From positions 67,636,979 through 67,700,978 of the forward strand of contig CM022944.1 in assembly GCA_012931725.1 (NCBI GenBank): a DNA stretch of 64,000 bases, read 5' to 3'. Positions 21,197 to 33,003 of the stretch are shown here, piece after piece; within the stretch, counting starts at the first letter, position 1; each line of letters begins with the position of its first letter. The notes under the pieces are model-generated. The model saw nothing but the letters and a program-made list of their open reading frames with translations. It ran no database searches and was not told the origin of the DNA. This DNA comes from Litsea cubeba. Its lineage: Eukaryota; Streptophyta; Magnoliopsida; Laurales; Lauraceae. A program made the position numbers and the translations under genes.

Positions 21197-23843
21197 ATGG
21201 CTTCAAGTAAGTTCCCTTTTTCAAGAAAACCCCATTGTAAGAAAAAGGTTCTTTTTTTTTTGTTTCTTTCTTTTCTTTTCTTCTTTTTTTTTTCCACGTG
21301 TTTGCTCTTTTTTCTTTTACACGTTCTTCTTTACTCTTTCTTTTTCTTTTCTTTTTTTGCATGTTTTTTTTGTGGGCCTTATGGACAGATCCGTACGGAT
21401 CTGGCCGTACGGCCACGTGGCCTATGGGCCAGCCCGTTTTTCTCTTTTTTTTTGCTGATCCTTTCTCTTTTTTTTTGTGAGAATTTTTCTTTTTCCTTTT
21501 CTTTTTTTTCTTTTGCTCGTCATGATAATGCCCCCTTGTTTTTTGGCAAACCTAGATGTTCATGCATGCATTCTATTGTAAATTAAATTTGTAGCATGAT
21601 GTGATAGCATACCTGAAAGTTTTTGCAAATTTGGGGATTTGGAGCTCGCAACGATGTTGAGCCCTTCCTGATTTCGCGAAGATTTTGAGGTTTCGAAAGT
21701 TTGGAGTTTCGGAGCTCGCAGCAATGTTGAGCCCATCTTCAAGCTTTCTATTTCTTTTGGGATAGTTCATTTTCTTCGGAATTGCCCCGGCATCATGTCA
21801 AAATTTCGCCAGATTCTTTTTAGGGAAATTTTATCATTTTGATGTTTGATCTTTTTCTTTTCCAACCTTTGCAGGGGGTTCCTATAGAACGAACAAGGGT
21901 AAAGAGCCTGCTACAAGCGTACCTCGTCGATATGCTAGATCTTCTAATCCGGCCATTCAGCAGGTCTGGGAGAAGGTCTAGTATGTTGAGAGAAATCTGG
22001 AAGAGTGCGACTCTCTCAATAAAGATGAGATGAGGCAGCAATTGATCGCTCTCAAGGGAGAGGATTTTTATAAGATCATGGTAAGCAGCCGTCCATGGGT
22101 GATGGAAGATCAGAGTGTTTTACCCAAGCCTACCTTCTTTTTTGGTGATGCCATCCCTGATGACATGACATACTAGAGGAGATGTTTTCAGTTCTCTTTC
22201 ACCGCTGATGATGAGAAGAAGACTGTTGCTACCCGGTCGACGTTTGATCGCACCGTCTCGATCATGAGCCTTGTCCCCACGTGCTCTAAGAGGGAAGATC
22301 CTCCAAGATGGGTGAGAAGGACAAATGTAATCAAGACCGGGGTTTTTGTTGGCGGTTCTCTTGGATATGCGAAGAAATTGCCTACTGACATGGACATGTT
22401 GATGCCAGCAAGCGGTTACCAGGGCTCTGATTATCCATCGGTCGATTTGAGACCGGTGGGCCTTGGCATTTTTAACGGTGACGACAGTAATTGGGTGAAA
22501 CCTTTTCGACTTCGTGGCCGTTTCAGTGCTGACTTCGAGTGGAAGTCGTGGACTGATCGCGTCCTGCTGATTGGTGGCGCTGTTTTGAAGGAAGCCAGAA
22601 TTTCTGACGCAGTCCGCGCCTTTAGGGAGACCGTGACTTTTTCCGACGAGGCCTTCATTGCTATGTTGGACTCATTCCTTCCACAAACCAATACCTTCGT
22701 TGTGACGAATGGTGAGATTGGTATCTCTTTGAAGGAGCTGAGCGCCATTACTGGATTTCCCATCCTTGGCAGACTCTATGAGGAGTTTATGCCGATCGAC
22801 AGCGTCCTTGAGGAGCAGTCTAAGGAGTTCAGGCTTCTGTACTTTCAGCTTGTTGCCTTCTATGATTTTTTGAAGGAGAAGGAGGGTTTGAAAGTTAGAT
22901 CCAGCAGTTGGAAGAGTTCTAGCTCTTCGTTCCCTGACTTTTTTGATAGCAGGGAGTCTTCTGATAGTGCGACCCAGGAAGCCAAGGCTCAGGATCCAAG
23001 TTCGAAGAAGATCTTGGCTATGCAAGAAGAGTTGAGAGATTTTTGTGCGAGTACAAACGCCATATGTCCTGACATTGCATTGCGGAGAGATCTCGCTGTT
23101 TACCTCACTTATTGGCTTGCTGAGGCTGTTTTTGCTGGAGGTGATGGAACGCACATTACGCCGCATTGTATTTTTCCGGCTTGTCAGATGGCGTTTGGAG
23201 AGCAGCTTGCTTTGGTGCCAGCTCTTTATTCCTACTTGTGTACCGAACTGCAGGCTGCTGCTTTTTTGGTTCGGCTTGGGCTTCCCATGAACAGGGTATT
23301 TTCAGCCCACATCTTTTATTCATGGTATGTGTACCACTGTCCTGGCTTCCACCGGCTGGGTGCTGCACAGGATGATGATCCTCTGATTATTCGGCTGGCT
23401 AAGGGCAAAGCCGTGTCCGAATCACTTTTGTTTGCCCGCATGAGGATCCGACGGTTCAAGGACGTCGAGATGGGGCAGTCTTTAGTGAAGCATTCTCCGG
23501 AGTTGCGGAAGAAGCCTTTTGATTTTGATGCCTCCCGAGACTCTACTAGGGTGGGGTCGGAAAGGCATTACTCCTTGACAAACGCAGAGAAGGAGTGGCT
23601 TTTCAGCATAAGTGGGCTGCAATAACAGAGGCTCGCGACAGGGAGAGTGCTCTGATTCGCCGGGTTGCAGATGCTGATTGAGTTCTTGAAAGGAAGTCTC
23701 AAGAGAACAAACGATGGCAAACTGCTCGGGATAAGCTTCCCGGTGTGAAAGAAGGATTACAGCTTTCTCCAGTATCTCATGGCAAGTTCCTGAAGAAGCG
23801 TGCCTTGGAATCCCTGACGGCTGATGCCAAAAGTTTTGCTTGA
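21197..23843 (+). pseudogene. Plant mobile domain (PMD) gene carried antisense in element A
   Basis: A two-exon gene is visible. Exon 1 is ATGGCTTCAA (21197-21206), followed by GTAAGT and an intron of 668 bp ending ctttgcag at 21874. Exon 2 continues in phase with SYRTNKGKEPATSVPRRYAR. The main frame gives about 450 residues from 22264 with the PMD core: EIGISLKELSAITGFPI, then the HCIFPACQMAFGEQLALVPA segment and FYSWYVYHCPGFHRLG. Lesions are TAG at 21979 and 22174, a one-base loss near 23600, and TGA near 23678; the coiled-coil tail then runs to TGA at 23841. PMD proteins (the MAIN/MAIL1 type in plants) act in the nucleus, and the domain is also found in transposons. It lies opposite to gag-pol, between integrase and 3' LTR, where Tat elements carry extra antisense ORFs. 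It is therefore an element passenger, not a host gene. Confidence 0.85.
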
Positions 23844-23884
23844 GGAGCTGAAATCTTGGTTGGAGACCATTTTTGGGTGAGCTC

Positions 23885-24115
23885 CTATTTTTTTTTTTTG
23901 TAACAAAAACTATCCTTCTTCCCCTTTTTTTTGGTACCACATGTATTTTTTGGTACTCTTTTTTTTTTGTAGTGCTTGTGAACACTTTCTTTTTTTTGGT
24001 ACCGCATGTATTTTTTTGGTACTCTTTTTTTTTTGTAGTGCTTGTGAACACTTTCTCTGTTTTTTTTTGGTACCACATGCATTTTTTGGTACTCTTTTTT
24101 TTTTTGTTTTGTTTC
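23885..24115 (+). repeat. About 65-bp T-rich tandem repeat, three copies
   Basis: Each unit reads T-run, ggtaccacatg, T-run, ggtactc, T-run, gtagtgcttgtgaacactttc. It directly follows the PMD gene. Confidence 0.85.
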
Positions 24116-24224
24116 CCTACGCTCACTTAAATCTTTTTGTGATGAAAGTAATTGCTAAATGGGATTTGATCAAAAGCTTGTCATTTTGTGAAAATCTTTT
24201 GTCAAATGATTATTTTGGCATGGG

Positions 24225-24480
24225 AGCCAGATTTTTTTTGTGGCATAAGAGCCAGTTTTTTGTGGCATTGATAGCCGAGTTTGGTGGCATTTATAGCCTG
24301 TTTTGGTGGCATTTATAGCCGGTTTGTCGCATTAATAGTCGGGTTTTTTTGAAAGCCAAGTTTTTGGTTTGTGGCATTGATAGTCGGTTTTGTTTTATGG
24401 CATTGATAGTCGGTTTGTTTTGTGGCATTGATTGCCAGTTTGTGGCATTTATAGACTGTTTTGGTGGCATTTATAGCCGG
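24225..24480 (+). repeat. About 20-bp tandem repeat (ggcatttatagccggttt)
   Basis: About ten degenerate copies. The unit is nearly the same as the ggcgtttatagccgattt repeat in the LTRs of this family (18300-18362, 62745-62835), linking the LTR and the 3' untranslated region. Confidence 0.8.
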
Positions 24481-24489
24481 TTTGGTTTT

Positions 24490-24815
24490 CAAAAATGCAA
24501 GTATCGACTAAAAGTCGCCTTCCTGCTGAATGGTCTTGCAAGTATCGATGGAATGTCGCATCCTTGCTCATTCGGTTGCGAGTATCGATGGAATGTCGCA
24601 TTCTCGTGGATTTGGGTGCAAGTATCGATGGAATATCGCATCCTTGCTTTTCAAAATTTTTGGTTTTGCGGGTACTGACTTGATGTCGTTTCCCCATAAT
24701 TTTTTTTTGAAATTTGCAGTTTTCTCGAACCTTTGAAATTTGGGTTGTGGATATCAACTGAAATGTTGTGTCTCCATGATTTTTTGGATTTTGCAAGTAT
24801 CGACGAAATGTCGCT
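24490..24815 (+). repeat. About 32-bp and longer tandem repeat (gcaagtatcgatggaatgtcgcatccttgc)
   Basis: Three close copies (24495-24650) and several decayed ones up to 24815, all containing gtatcga(t/c)(g/a)aatgtcg. It is the fifth distinct tandem array in this 5-kb 3' region of element A. Confidence 0.75.
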
Positions 24816-25171
24816 TCCTGCGATTTTTTAAAAAGCCATTTTTTTTGTTTAAAGACACGAGGGTCATAAGTTTTGACCTAAAACCATTTAGGCGGTAAAA
24901 GGTAGGGTGAACTAGGGTGGAAATCCCTGAATCCAGATTTTATTCCAAACCATGAATTTTGGGTCCAAGGGTTGAAAATTTTGGGCAAGTTAGGGAAAGG
25001 CTCCTAAACTTGGATTTTTGAACAATGAAACGATGAAAGTAAGCATTGTTTAAATTTCTAGAAATTTCAACATTTGATATGAAAATTCTAAAAAGAGTGG
25101 GTCTAGCGAGCGTGTACCTGGAAAATGGTTTTGGCCGTACAGGCATTGCTCTTACCCAGTTGGGTAAGTCT

Positions 25172-26107
25172 TCAAGGGTAGTACCGCTTTAAGAACTTGC
25201 CGTTGATGGGCAGCATACATCTGTCACCTTCCATGTTTAGGAGTGCGTATGCACCGCTGGAGAAAACCTTGTCGATGACGCAGGGTCCCTCCTATTTTGG
25301 CTCAAATTTGCCTTTGGACTTGTGAGCGAAGACCATTGGTCTTTTTACCGCAAGAACCAAGTCACCCTTTTTGTAGGCGCGTTGCCTGACCTTTTTGTCG
25401 AAAGATCCTGCCATGCGTGCTTAGTAAAGCTCAATGCTTTGTCGAGCTTCGAGCCATCTCTCATCGAGATTGTCCAGCTCATGGAGTCGCAATTTGACAT
25501 TGCTTTCTTGAGTCATGTCATTTTGCAAGGATACCCTCAAGGAAGGAATTTGTACTTCCAAGGGCACGACAGCTTCACATCCATAGACCAAGGAGAATGG
25601 TGTGCTATGGGTTGGTCCTCGAATGGTGGTTCGATAGGCCCACAAAGCTTCAAACATTTTGTCGCTCCAGTCTCTTTTGTGACTAGAGACCATCTTCTTG
25701 AGGATTTTGCAGAGTGTCTTGTTGAAAGCTTTTACTAATCCGTTTGCTGCCGGATTATATAGAGTCGAAGGACAGCTTTGGATTTTGTATTTATCGCAGA
25801 ACCTGTAGAATCGATGATCCCGGAATTGTGGTTCGTTATCATGGACGAATCTTTTGGGTATACCGAAACGACAAATCATGTTGGTGTGCAGGAACTGAAG
25901 TACTGACGAGGTCTTCATTTCGTTGAGCGTAAATGCTTCTGACCACTTGGAGAAATAATCCGTAGCGGTGAAGATGAAGCGATGACCTTTGCTTGAAGGG
26001 GGAGAAATATGACCTATGATGTCCATACCCCAGGCTTCGAAAGGCCATGAAATCGCTGTAGGATGTAGGATCTTCTGTTGGAAGGTTCGAAGGTGGTTCC
26101 ACCACAA
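25172..26107 (-). pseudogene. Integrase of Tat-like element A
   Basis: The frame contains PFEAWGMDIIG (first catalytic Asp), FTATDYFSKWSEA, the GIPKRFVHDNEPQF segment, NPAANGLVKAFNKTL (position of the catalytic Glu, here in the context NGLVKAFN) and FEALWAYRTTIRGPT, then VRQRAYKKGDLVLAVKRP and a tail ending NGKFLKRYYP with TGA at 25172. In the second segment the usual SDNG is changed to HDNE, and the Glu position reads K, so catalysis is unlikely. A TAG interrupts the C-terminal domain near 25290. The N-terminal HHCC zinc finger is absent: the frame starts at a deletion junction near 26105 right next to the protease linker. Confidence 0.85.
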
Positions 26108-26111
26108 TAAT

Positions 26112-27360
26112 TTAGGAGGTTTCCAGCTCTACGAAACCTTCTGGGGTTTCAAGGGCATTTCCAGACCAAGGTTTTGTTCCTTTCCACGAGTCTTCTTGAT
26201 CAGCTATTTTCTCAAGGCTTGCAATGAGATGATCCCAATCGCCTGTTGAAATCGGGCCAAAATAGGCTACTTCTTTTGGAGATGAGGGTTCTTCTGGGTC
26301 AGAAGACCACACGTCTGTGCCATCGGACAACTCCTCTTCATTGTCTAAGAAATCGTACCAATTGGATGAGCTTCCTAGATCTTTGTCAGGTGACTCATCG
26401 AAGAGATATCCAGGGAGATCGATGTCTTCATGGATTTGAGATGTTGAGGCTTGGTCAGTAAATTGACTTTTAAGCCTTTGTGTCAACTACCTCAGAGGAG
26501 TGTCGGGATCGTACCCTAGCCCGTGTGAAGACTTTTCTACATAGCCGTAGAGTCTCCAATCTTCCAGCTGGCTTTTGGTCAAGACGGGCCCCAATGGTGT
26601 GAGAATACTGCGTCCTTCTCCCAAACCGACCGGGTTTTGAGCATCATAGCCCATTTTCTTCATAACAGCTTGTGCCACAGAACTATATAAGGATAGTTGA
26701 GGCATACCTTCATTTTGGAAAGGTTCAAGCACGGAGTTTGATGAAGAAGCATCCGATCTATGGAAGAAGATCGGTTTTTCCTTTGCTGAAGTTGCTGGAA
26801 CAACAAAGGAAGCTGACGTAGGATCTTCTATGTCAGAAGTTTTCTCCATTGGAGTAAGAGCAGGTTGAACTTGCTGAGTGTCAGCTTGGCTTGACGATGT
26901 GTCGTCTTCTGGCTCTGAATCCAAATCCGTGTCTTGCATGATAGACATGAAAGAGACAACAAATTTGCCCCCAGGCCTTTGCTTTGCCTTCTTCACTCTA
27001 GTTGTGATGACCAAAGGCTTTGAAGGTTTGAGGGAGATGACGAAGGGAGTTTGAATGCTCTCTTCGGATTTACCGGATGGTTTGTTTTCCTCCGGTGATT
27101 GTTGAGGAGCCTTGCCTTTATCTTTCTGGAGATTTTTGGCAAAGGGTGCCGTGTGCTTCTCCTCTTCTTCTTTTTCACCTTCATACATTTGTGAGTCTGT
27201 GAAGTGGACTTCTTTACCTTTGAAGGGTTTTCTATCCACAAAGACTCGATGTATCATGCCGTCGTCACCAACAAACTTGATGCATTGATATAAAGTTGAA
27301 GGGACAACACCATTCTCGTGGATCTAGGGGTGTCCGAGAAGGATGTTGTAGCATGAAGAA
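26112..27360 (-). pseudogene. Protease remnant and G-patch-like linker of element A
   Basis: On minus, a protease C-terminal half reads SCYNILLGHP then VVPSTLYQCIKFVGDDG (27360-27260) with a stop in place of the usual Trp. It is followed by a 256-codon charged linker that includes AVMKKMGYDAQNPVGLGEG, a degenerate G-patch of the kind Tat/Ogre-like elements carry between protease and reverse transcriptase. One stop at 26487 separates a further acidic segment (26486-26112). The DTG active site of the protease is not present, and no reverse transcriptase or RNase H lies before the integrase, so an internal deletion removed them. Confidence 0.75.
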
Positions 27361-27364
27361 GTTT

Positions 27365-27751
27365 TTATTGCATACACAGTGACCTTAGAGATAAGATCAC
27401 CAATCTACAACTTGAACCTGATTTTGCCGATAGGCCTTTGAGTACTCCCATTGTTTCCAAAGATAGAACCTGAGCCATAGTAGCAGGATGATCCTCACCT
27501 TTGAAGTGAGTCAGGAAGCGTGTCTCTAGCATAGCCCAATTTTGGATGGAGTCCTCCGGCAGAGTGGAGTACCAATTGAAGGCCGTACCTTTTAGGGTAC
27601 TTGCAAAGAGGCGGATCTTGAGTGCATGTTGATCCGCGATAGCTCCCGTCAGGAACTTGAAGTGGATGACGTGCTGTCTGGCTGATCCTTTCCCCGTATA
27701 TGTTTGGAGAGTGGGATGCTTGAATTTTGTGGGGAATGGGACCGAGTCCAT
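27365..27751 (-). pseudogene. Gag core of element A (Retrotrans_gag-like)
   Basis: Contains HPTLQTYTGKG, then LRIFASTL-type ...IRLFASTLKGTAFNWYSTLP and IQNWAMLETRFLTHF, the conserved capsid core of plant gypsy elements. It is separated from the longer N-terminal part by a single TAG at 27797 (frame otherwise continuous through DILKEHGIKPPYPLW). It ends by frameshift into the protease remnant, and no CCHC knuckle is seen. Confidence 0.85.
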
Positions 27752-27796
27752 CCATAAGGGATATGGTGGCTTGATCCCATGCTCCTTGAGTATATC

Positions 27797-29167
27797 CTAT
27801 TCTTTTACTTTGGCGAGGATACTGTCTACGTCTTTTTTAGTAAGGGCGCGTGACTCATTTTTTTCTCCATTTACCTCATCGTCTTGATGATTCGGAGGAG
27901 GTTCATTGTTCGCCTGATTTTGAAAGGCGAGGAGAAGGTCTTCCATCAGAGTTTCAATCCTCTGCTGGCCTTGTTCCAACTGCTGGATGCGTGTGATCGC
28001 ATCATCTTGAGGTGGATTGCGGGGTGGTGGCTCAGAATTTGTAGCCAAGATGTTCATCCTTCGTGATTCAAATGAAGAAACTGTCCTGGTAACTGAGCTG
28101 GGGCTCATTCTTTTTGATGAAGAGCTTGAGGAAGGATCACTCTGCCGTCCTTTGCTTGAAGGAGCAGGGGATTCTTCTGAGTGTCTTCTTGTCCTGGAGA
28201 CGCTACGGGTCACCGGACGTCGGACATGGATTTTTGTTGCTGATTTTTGGCGTCTTCTGGTTTTTCCAACCATATGGACGGCAGCAACTTGGTTGGGTCT
28301 TTCTTTTTCGACCCATTTGGGAGAGACTTGAAGTGTAGGAGGCTGGGTCCTTTGCTTCTCTAGTCTCTTTTGTCGATACGACGCGCGGCGGCGTAGACGA
28401 CGAGCAATTTGAGCTTCGGTCAGCTCTGGCTGGGCTTTGACAATGAAGGATGTGCTCCCTCGGGCGTAGCAGCCGAGCCTGTCTTCTTTGTAGATGGGCA
28501 AGGACAGGATGCGAACCCGGTCCTTCGCCTGTTGCAGCGAAGCTTTGAAATTTTGGAGTTTGGCCCCTGTAGAGATGAAGGGTCGAACTGCAGGTTTGTA
28601 GGCCTTAGCAGGTGCTTGTAGAGGCCTTGTGATACATGACTTGATTTTGGGCTTGTAGGAACAAACCGGCTCATGCTGGGATGACTTGGGAGTCAGGTTG
28701 GAGATGGGTCTCTCCTCTTTCATGTAAGCAAGAGGGTAGAACTGGTTCTCCTTTTGTGGGGCCAGGTATGCTGGCTTGGTGGATGTTTGGGACCTTCTTT
28801 GTTTTGGTGAAGGTCTTGAGGACCAAGTCTTGGGATAGATCTGGTCGTTTGCGGGTCGAGGCTTCGTGGGGCTGCCACGGGCTTCGGGCCTTTTGGTGCT
28901 CGCCTTTGGTGTCACGGTAGTGACACATTGAAAGGCAACCTTCTGCTTCTTAGGAGGAGCAGTTTGTTGTTTGGGAAGTGGGAATGGTCCTAGCGTCCCA
29001 AAGACAATAGTCCGGGGAGTCGAGGTCGACCCGGAGTTCAGAGAGTTGCCGAGGGAGTTGACACTTCGGCAACTGATGGGGTGCTTGTAGGTGCGCGTGG
29101 TTTGCTTCTGTTGAAGCATAAGTTGGTGCTTGTTCTCGTCGAAGGTAATAGTTAGTGAAGCTGCCAT
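27797..29167 (-). CDS. N-terminal gag region of element A (456 codons open)
   Basis: The longest open frame of the window. It starts MAASLTITFDENKHQL at 29167 and is proline-, lysine- and arginine-rich, with an Arg-rich run (AQIARRLRRRASYRQKRLEKQR) and a C-terminal coiled-coil-like ITRIQQLEQGQQRIETLMEDLL. Such long basic N-termini before the capsid core are typical of Tat/Retand gag. It would bind and package element RNA in the cytoplasm. The frame itself has no stop over 456 codons, unlike the rest of pol, and ends at TAG 27797 just before the capsid core. Confidence 0.75.
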   Translation of the reverse strand: MAASLTITFDENKHQLMLQQKQTTRTYKHPISCRSVNSLGNSLNSGSTSTPRTIVFGTLGPFPLPKQQTAPPKKQKVAFQCVTTVTPKASTKRPEARGSPTKPRPANDQIYPKTWSSRPSPKQRRSQTSTKPAYLAPQKENQFYPLAYMKEERPISNLTPKSSQHEPVCSYKPKIKSCITRPLQAPAKAYKPAVRPFISTGAKLQNFKASLQQAKDRVRILSLPIYKEDRLGCYARGSTSFIVKAQPELTEAQIARRLRRRASYRQKRLEKQRTQPPTLQVSPKWVEKERPNQVAAVHMVGKTRRRQKSATKIHVRRPVTRSVSRTRRHSEESPAPSSKGRQSDPSSSSSSKRMSPSSVTRTVSSFESRRMNILATNSEPPPRNPPQDDAITRIQQLEQGQQRIETLMEDLLLAFQNQANNEPPPNHQDDEVNGEKNESRALTKKDVDSILAKVKE

Positions 29168-29554
29168 TGTTAGTTTTCGAAAAGTTTATGAAACAAGACC
29201 ACGTCCATTAGTAATCACAAGAATATAATGATCATAAATGGGAAGTTCTATGGTTTTGTCTTTTCAAATCGCTCGAGGGAGATGACCCAAGCAATATGAA
29301 GAAGGCAAAACGCCATAGAGGGTACAATTGTTCTGATCGCAGGTATGGTAAGCCCAGTATGAGCGTCCCAGTGACTGCTAGAAGCAATTGTGAACTTAAA
29401 TTCGACTTATCGAGAAGCAGAGCTTGCTTGAGGTAAGAAGAATATAAAGTTGGAGTTACAAATGTGCCGGTCGCAAATACAGTAGACCCTGAAAGGGCGT
29501 ACTAGTACCGCTAGACACAAATGTTTGGAGACCGCATCCATGAGATGAGATTCT

Positions 29555-30660
29555 CTGTTTTGAAAGGTCAAGATTGTATTAATCAAAGAGAACAGATGGT
29601 ATTCCGATCCCAATACGGTCTCAGCGATTTCCGCGAGCGCCAGTATTCAGAAGGAAATGAACCATAATTTCTCAGATCTGAATCCAAAAATGACGAGTTT
29701 TTTTTTTTTTGAAAGGCCAATATCGGGTTCATCAAAGAGAGCAAAAGGCACTCCAATCTGAACACGGGCTTAGCGATCTGCGAGCGCCAGTGTTCAGAAA
29801 GGAGGAGACCAAAATTTCTCCAATCTAAACCCAAAATGACAGAAGTTTTTTTTTCTTGAAGATTTTTTTTAAAAAAATTCTTTTTATTTTATTAATTTTT
29901 TTAAGATTTTTATTTTAAATTTTTTTATTTTTTATTTTTTTATTTTAAAATTTTTATTTTAAAAATTTTTATTTTGAGAATTTTTTTTTATTTAAAAGAC
30001 GAGAGAGTACACATAGGCCTCCTAACCCAGTCTTATGAAATCTCGATTGATAGAATTGCCCCCAGGTAAGGGTAGGATTACTTAATGAACCCGTTTGGAG
30101 GACCCTTGCCTAGAACAGTCAAGCTGTCTCCACACTCTGGACAAGGCTTTTTTTGAATCAACCATCATCAAAGAACGCAGTTGGTTTAACCTTAGTGTTC
30201 TATGTCTTTTATATATATTATTATTTTTTAGATCTTTAATGAACTCATCGAAGAGATACGATGGCCCAAAACCTTAGTCGAACAGGCTCAACATTTCTGC
30301 AAGCACGATGAACGATAGGAAAGGATCAAGGTTTCTCAATTTTGAATCCAAAATGAAAAATCTGATTTTTGTTTTTTTTTCTAATGAACTCATCGAAGAG
30401 AAACGATGGCCCAAAACCTTAGTCGAACAGGCTCAACATTTCTGCAAGCACGATGAACGATAGGAAAGGATCAAGGTTTCTCAATTTTGAATCCAAAATG
30501 AAAAATCTGATTTTTTGTTTTTTCTTTTTTTTTCTAATGAACTCAATAAAGAGAAACAATGGCCCAATCCCCGATCTGAACACAGTCTCAGCGATTTCTG
30601 CGAGCGCCAGTGCCCAGAAGGAAGAGGATCAAAGTTTCTCAATTTTGAGTCCAAACTAAG
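29555..30660 (-). repeat. Leader tandem repeat of element A, about 145-bp units
   Basis: At least five units, near 29560, 29705, 30225, 30375 and 30535, share 'cagcgatttctgcgagcgccagt..cagaagga', 'tttctcaattttgaatccaaaatga' and a T-run. The third and fourth (about 30233-30510) are almost identical over 115 bp. A very A/T-rich segment (29860-29995) lies between the second and third. No PBS is visible, and the array runs straight into the truncated 5' LTR at 30661. Confidence 0.75.
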
Positions 30661-32970
30661 AAATGTCATGAATCTCTTGACTTGTAACTCCCGGATGCTT
30701 GCTTCTGATTGGGCCATACAAAAAAATGAATTAATGACTGCAATAAAGCTAGTCAATTAATCGCATTAAGTAGTCGCTGAGCAGTTTAAGAGTCACGGGC
30801 CGTGCCGCGTCCTTTGGGATTCTTCTGGTGATGATCAACGATGGATCATCATGTAGATCGACATCAGATGACCACGTAACTTAAGGTATTGGTTGTCAAT
30901 AGCGGGTCAGTGCCATCTGTCCTGTCGATTTCTCGATCGGTCGGGTAGAAAGCACACTTTTTTGGTTGACCGGTTGGCGATCAATGTTGATTTCGATACA
31001 CTTGATGATTGACCTGTGATTTTGACTGATGTCAGAGGATTTGGTGTCTCAAAAGTATGAATTTTGGAAAATACCAGAGGTCGGACACTTCGAATAGCGA
31101 AAAAACGGCGAAAAACGGGGTTTCCGGGGCCCTCCCGGCGATCCCGGGCTCCAACGTCGCCGGCGACCCTGGGGGTTTCCCCCCCTTTGTCCCGTTTTGT
31201 GTCCGTTTTTGCTGTTTTTTGATTCTTTTTTCTTATGTATTTTTCCTTGACATCTTTGATCTTTATTGGCCTAATTTCCTGTAGAAAACCTGATGAGAAT
31301 CCTTGCATTTTGTTTTGCAAAGTTTCCAATTTTCCGAAAAAGCCGAAGACTTTGTCGCGCAGAGCTGCCGATTTTCCGTCAGAAGCTGAAACTAGGCCAA
31401 ACGATGTCGGAATGACCTGAAATTTGGGGTGAAGCTTGCTGAGCAATAAATAAGACCAAGATAGGTTTTTGTTTGAGTTTTGAAGCCGTTTGAGGTCCTA
31501 TTACTAGTAGACTTATTTTTGTCGCGATGAAGATGTCGCGGCTTGATTTGCGGCCAACCGATGTCCAATTGACTTGAAATTTGACAGGGAACCTATTGGA
31601 GTCATTTTAAGATGATCCATAGGCTCTGTCTTGGAAACCATGGTCCCGGGAAGCTTCTCCACCGAGAGGCCTGATTTGGCTTCCGAGCGTCAAAGTATGG
31701 TCAAATGTTGTCGAAATGACCTGAAATTTGACGTGTAGCCCTTTGTAAGCATTTTGAAGCCGTCCATGTGCTCTATCTGATGAGTGATAGCCTCGGAGGT
31801 GAAAGTCCAAGGGATCCTAACCCTAGAGGGGGGGTGAATAGGGTGATCTACACTTAATGACTAATTATGGCCAATTTTAATTTCTTTACAAGTAACTAGT
31901 CACATGTGATGATTAACATACAATATGCGGAAGCTTAAACAAAACAATCACCACTACACAAGGATTTATAGTGGTTCGGCCTCAATGCCTACATCCACTA
32001 CCGGTTTGTGACTCAACACCCCATCGGATTTCCACTAATATGCTTTTTCAAAAGGCTAAGCAATAACCTCTACAATATGCTTTCCAAGGATAAGCAATAA
32101 CCTTACAATATTGTTTTTCTAGGCTAAACAACAACCTATACACAATGCTTTTATATGGCTAAGCAATAACCTTACAATCAAATGATTTCTCTAAAGAAAG
32201 TGTTTTCACAAAACACTCTAAGAGATTACAATTAAGCTCAAATAAAATTGCCTCTAAATAGGCGAATATGAAAATGAAAAGCTAACTCACACAACACTCT
32301 AAGTAATGCAAAGATGAATGCTCATGAAGTGTGTGTGTGAATACTTCAATCAAGTTGAAAATGAAAGCTCAATCAATTTATGCTAAAAGCATTTAAAAGT
32401 TTAATGCACATAAAAAGATATGATTGAAGTAATATGCAAATCACATGTACCAAATACAAACTTGTAGAAGATATAAAAAACAAGGGTTCACAAGTTGTAT
32501 GAAATTAATTTAGTCTAAACATGTGATGCATGTGCAATGTTGTTTTCAAAACCAAACTAATTCAATAAAGGTTTAAATGAATGAAAACAACAAGGAAAGA
32601 TTCAAAACAAGTTAATGAATCATGACATAAAGAAACCAAAGATTTTGGCAATGCATGATTAACAAAGTTTATAAAACAAACTTGTTTTGAAATCAAGGTG
32701 AAGAATCCTATGACTTTAATCAAAGATTAAGGAAGTAGAGGATTCAACACATCATAGTTTATATGCTAAAATCATTTACCAATAGTTTAACAAAGCATAA
32801 AAAAATGATTAATAAAAGGCAAAGCTTACTTGGTGGTTTAACTTCATTAATCCAAGCTTTAGCTTTCCTTAATGACCATTAGCCTTCCTTAGCTTGATCC
32901 CCTTTCTTTTGCTTCAAAATGCCTCAAGAAGGGCTTCAAAGATCATCACAAATGGCTAAGGAATGAGTTT

Positions 32971-32978
32971 CTTTTTAT
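32971..32978 (-). promoter_or_regulatory. TATA box of element I LTR
   Basis: Minus strand CTATAAAAAG. The palindrome array ends about 25 bp upstream, so the array sits in the proximal promoter. The copy in the other LTR is at about 38699-38706. Confidence 0.75.
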
Positions 32979-33003
32979 AGAAAAAGTGGTCCAACGGCTC
33001 CTT

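Noticed and set aside
21102..21586. Open frames of 100-180 codons rich in Phe or Lys (20913-21586).
   Set aside because: T-rich promoter and intron of the PMD gene read as protein; low complexity on both strands.
23482..24126. A 214-codon minus-strand frame rich in Lys.
   Set aside because: Antisense of the PMD tail and of the T-rich minisatellite; no domain.
29860..29995. A matrix-attachment or origin-like A/T-rich element.
   Set aside because: Simple A/T homopolymer decay within a repeat leader; no motif beyond composition.
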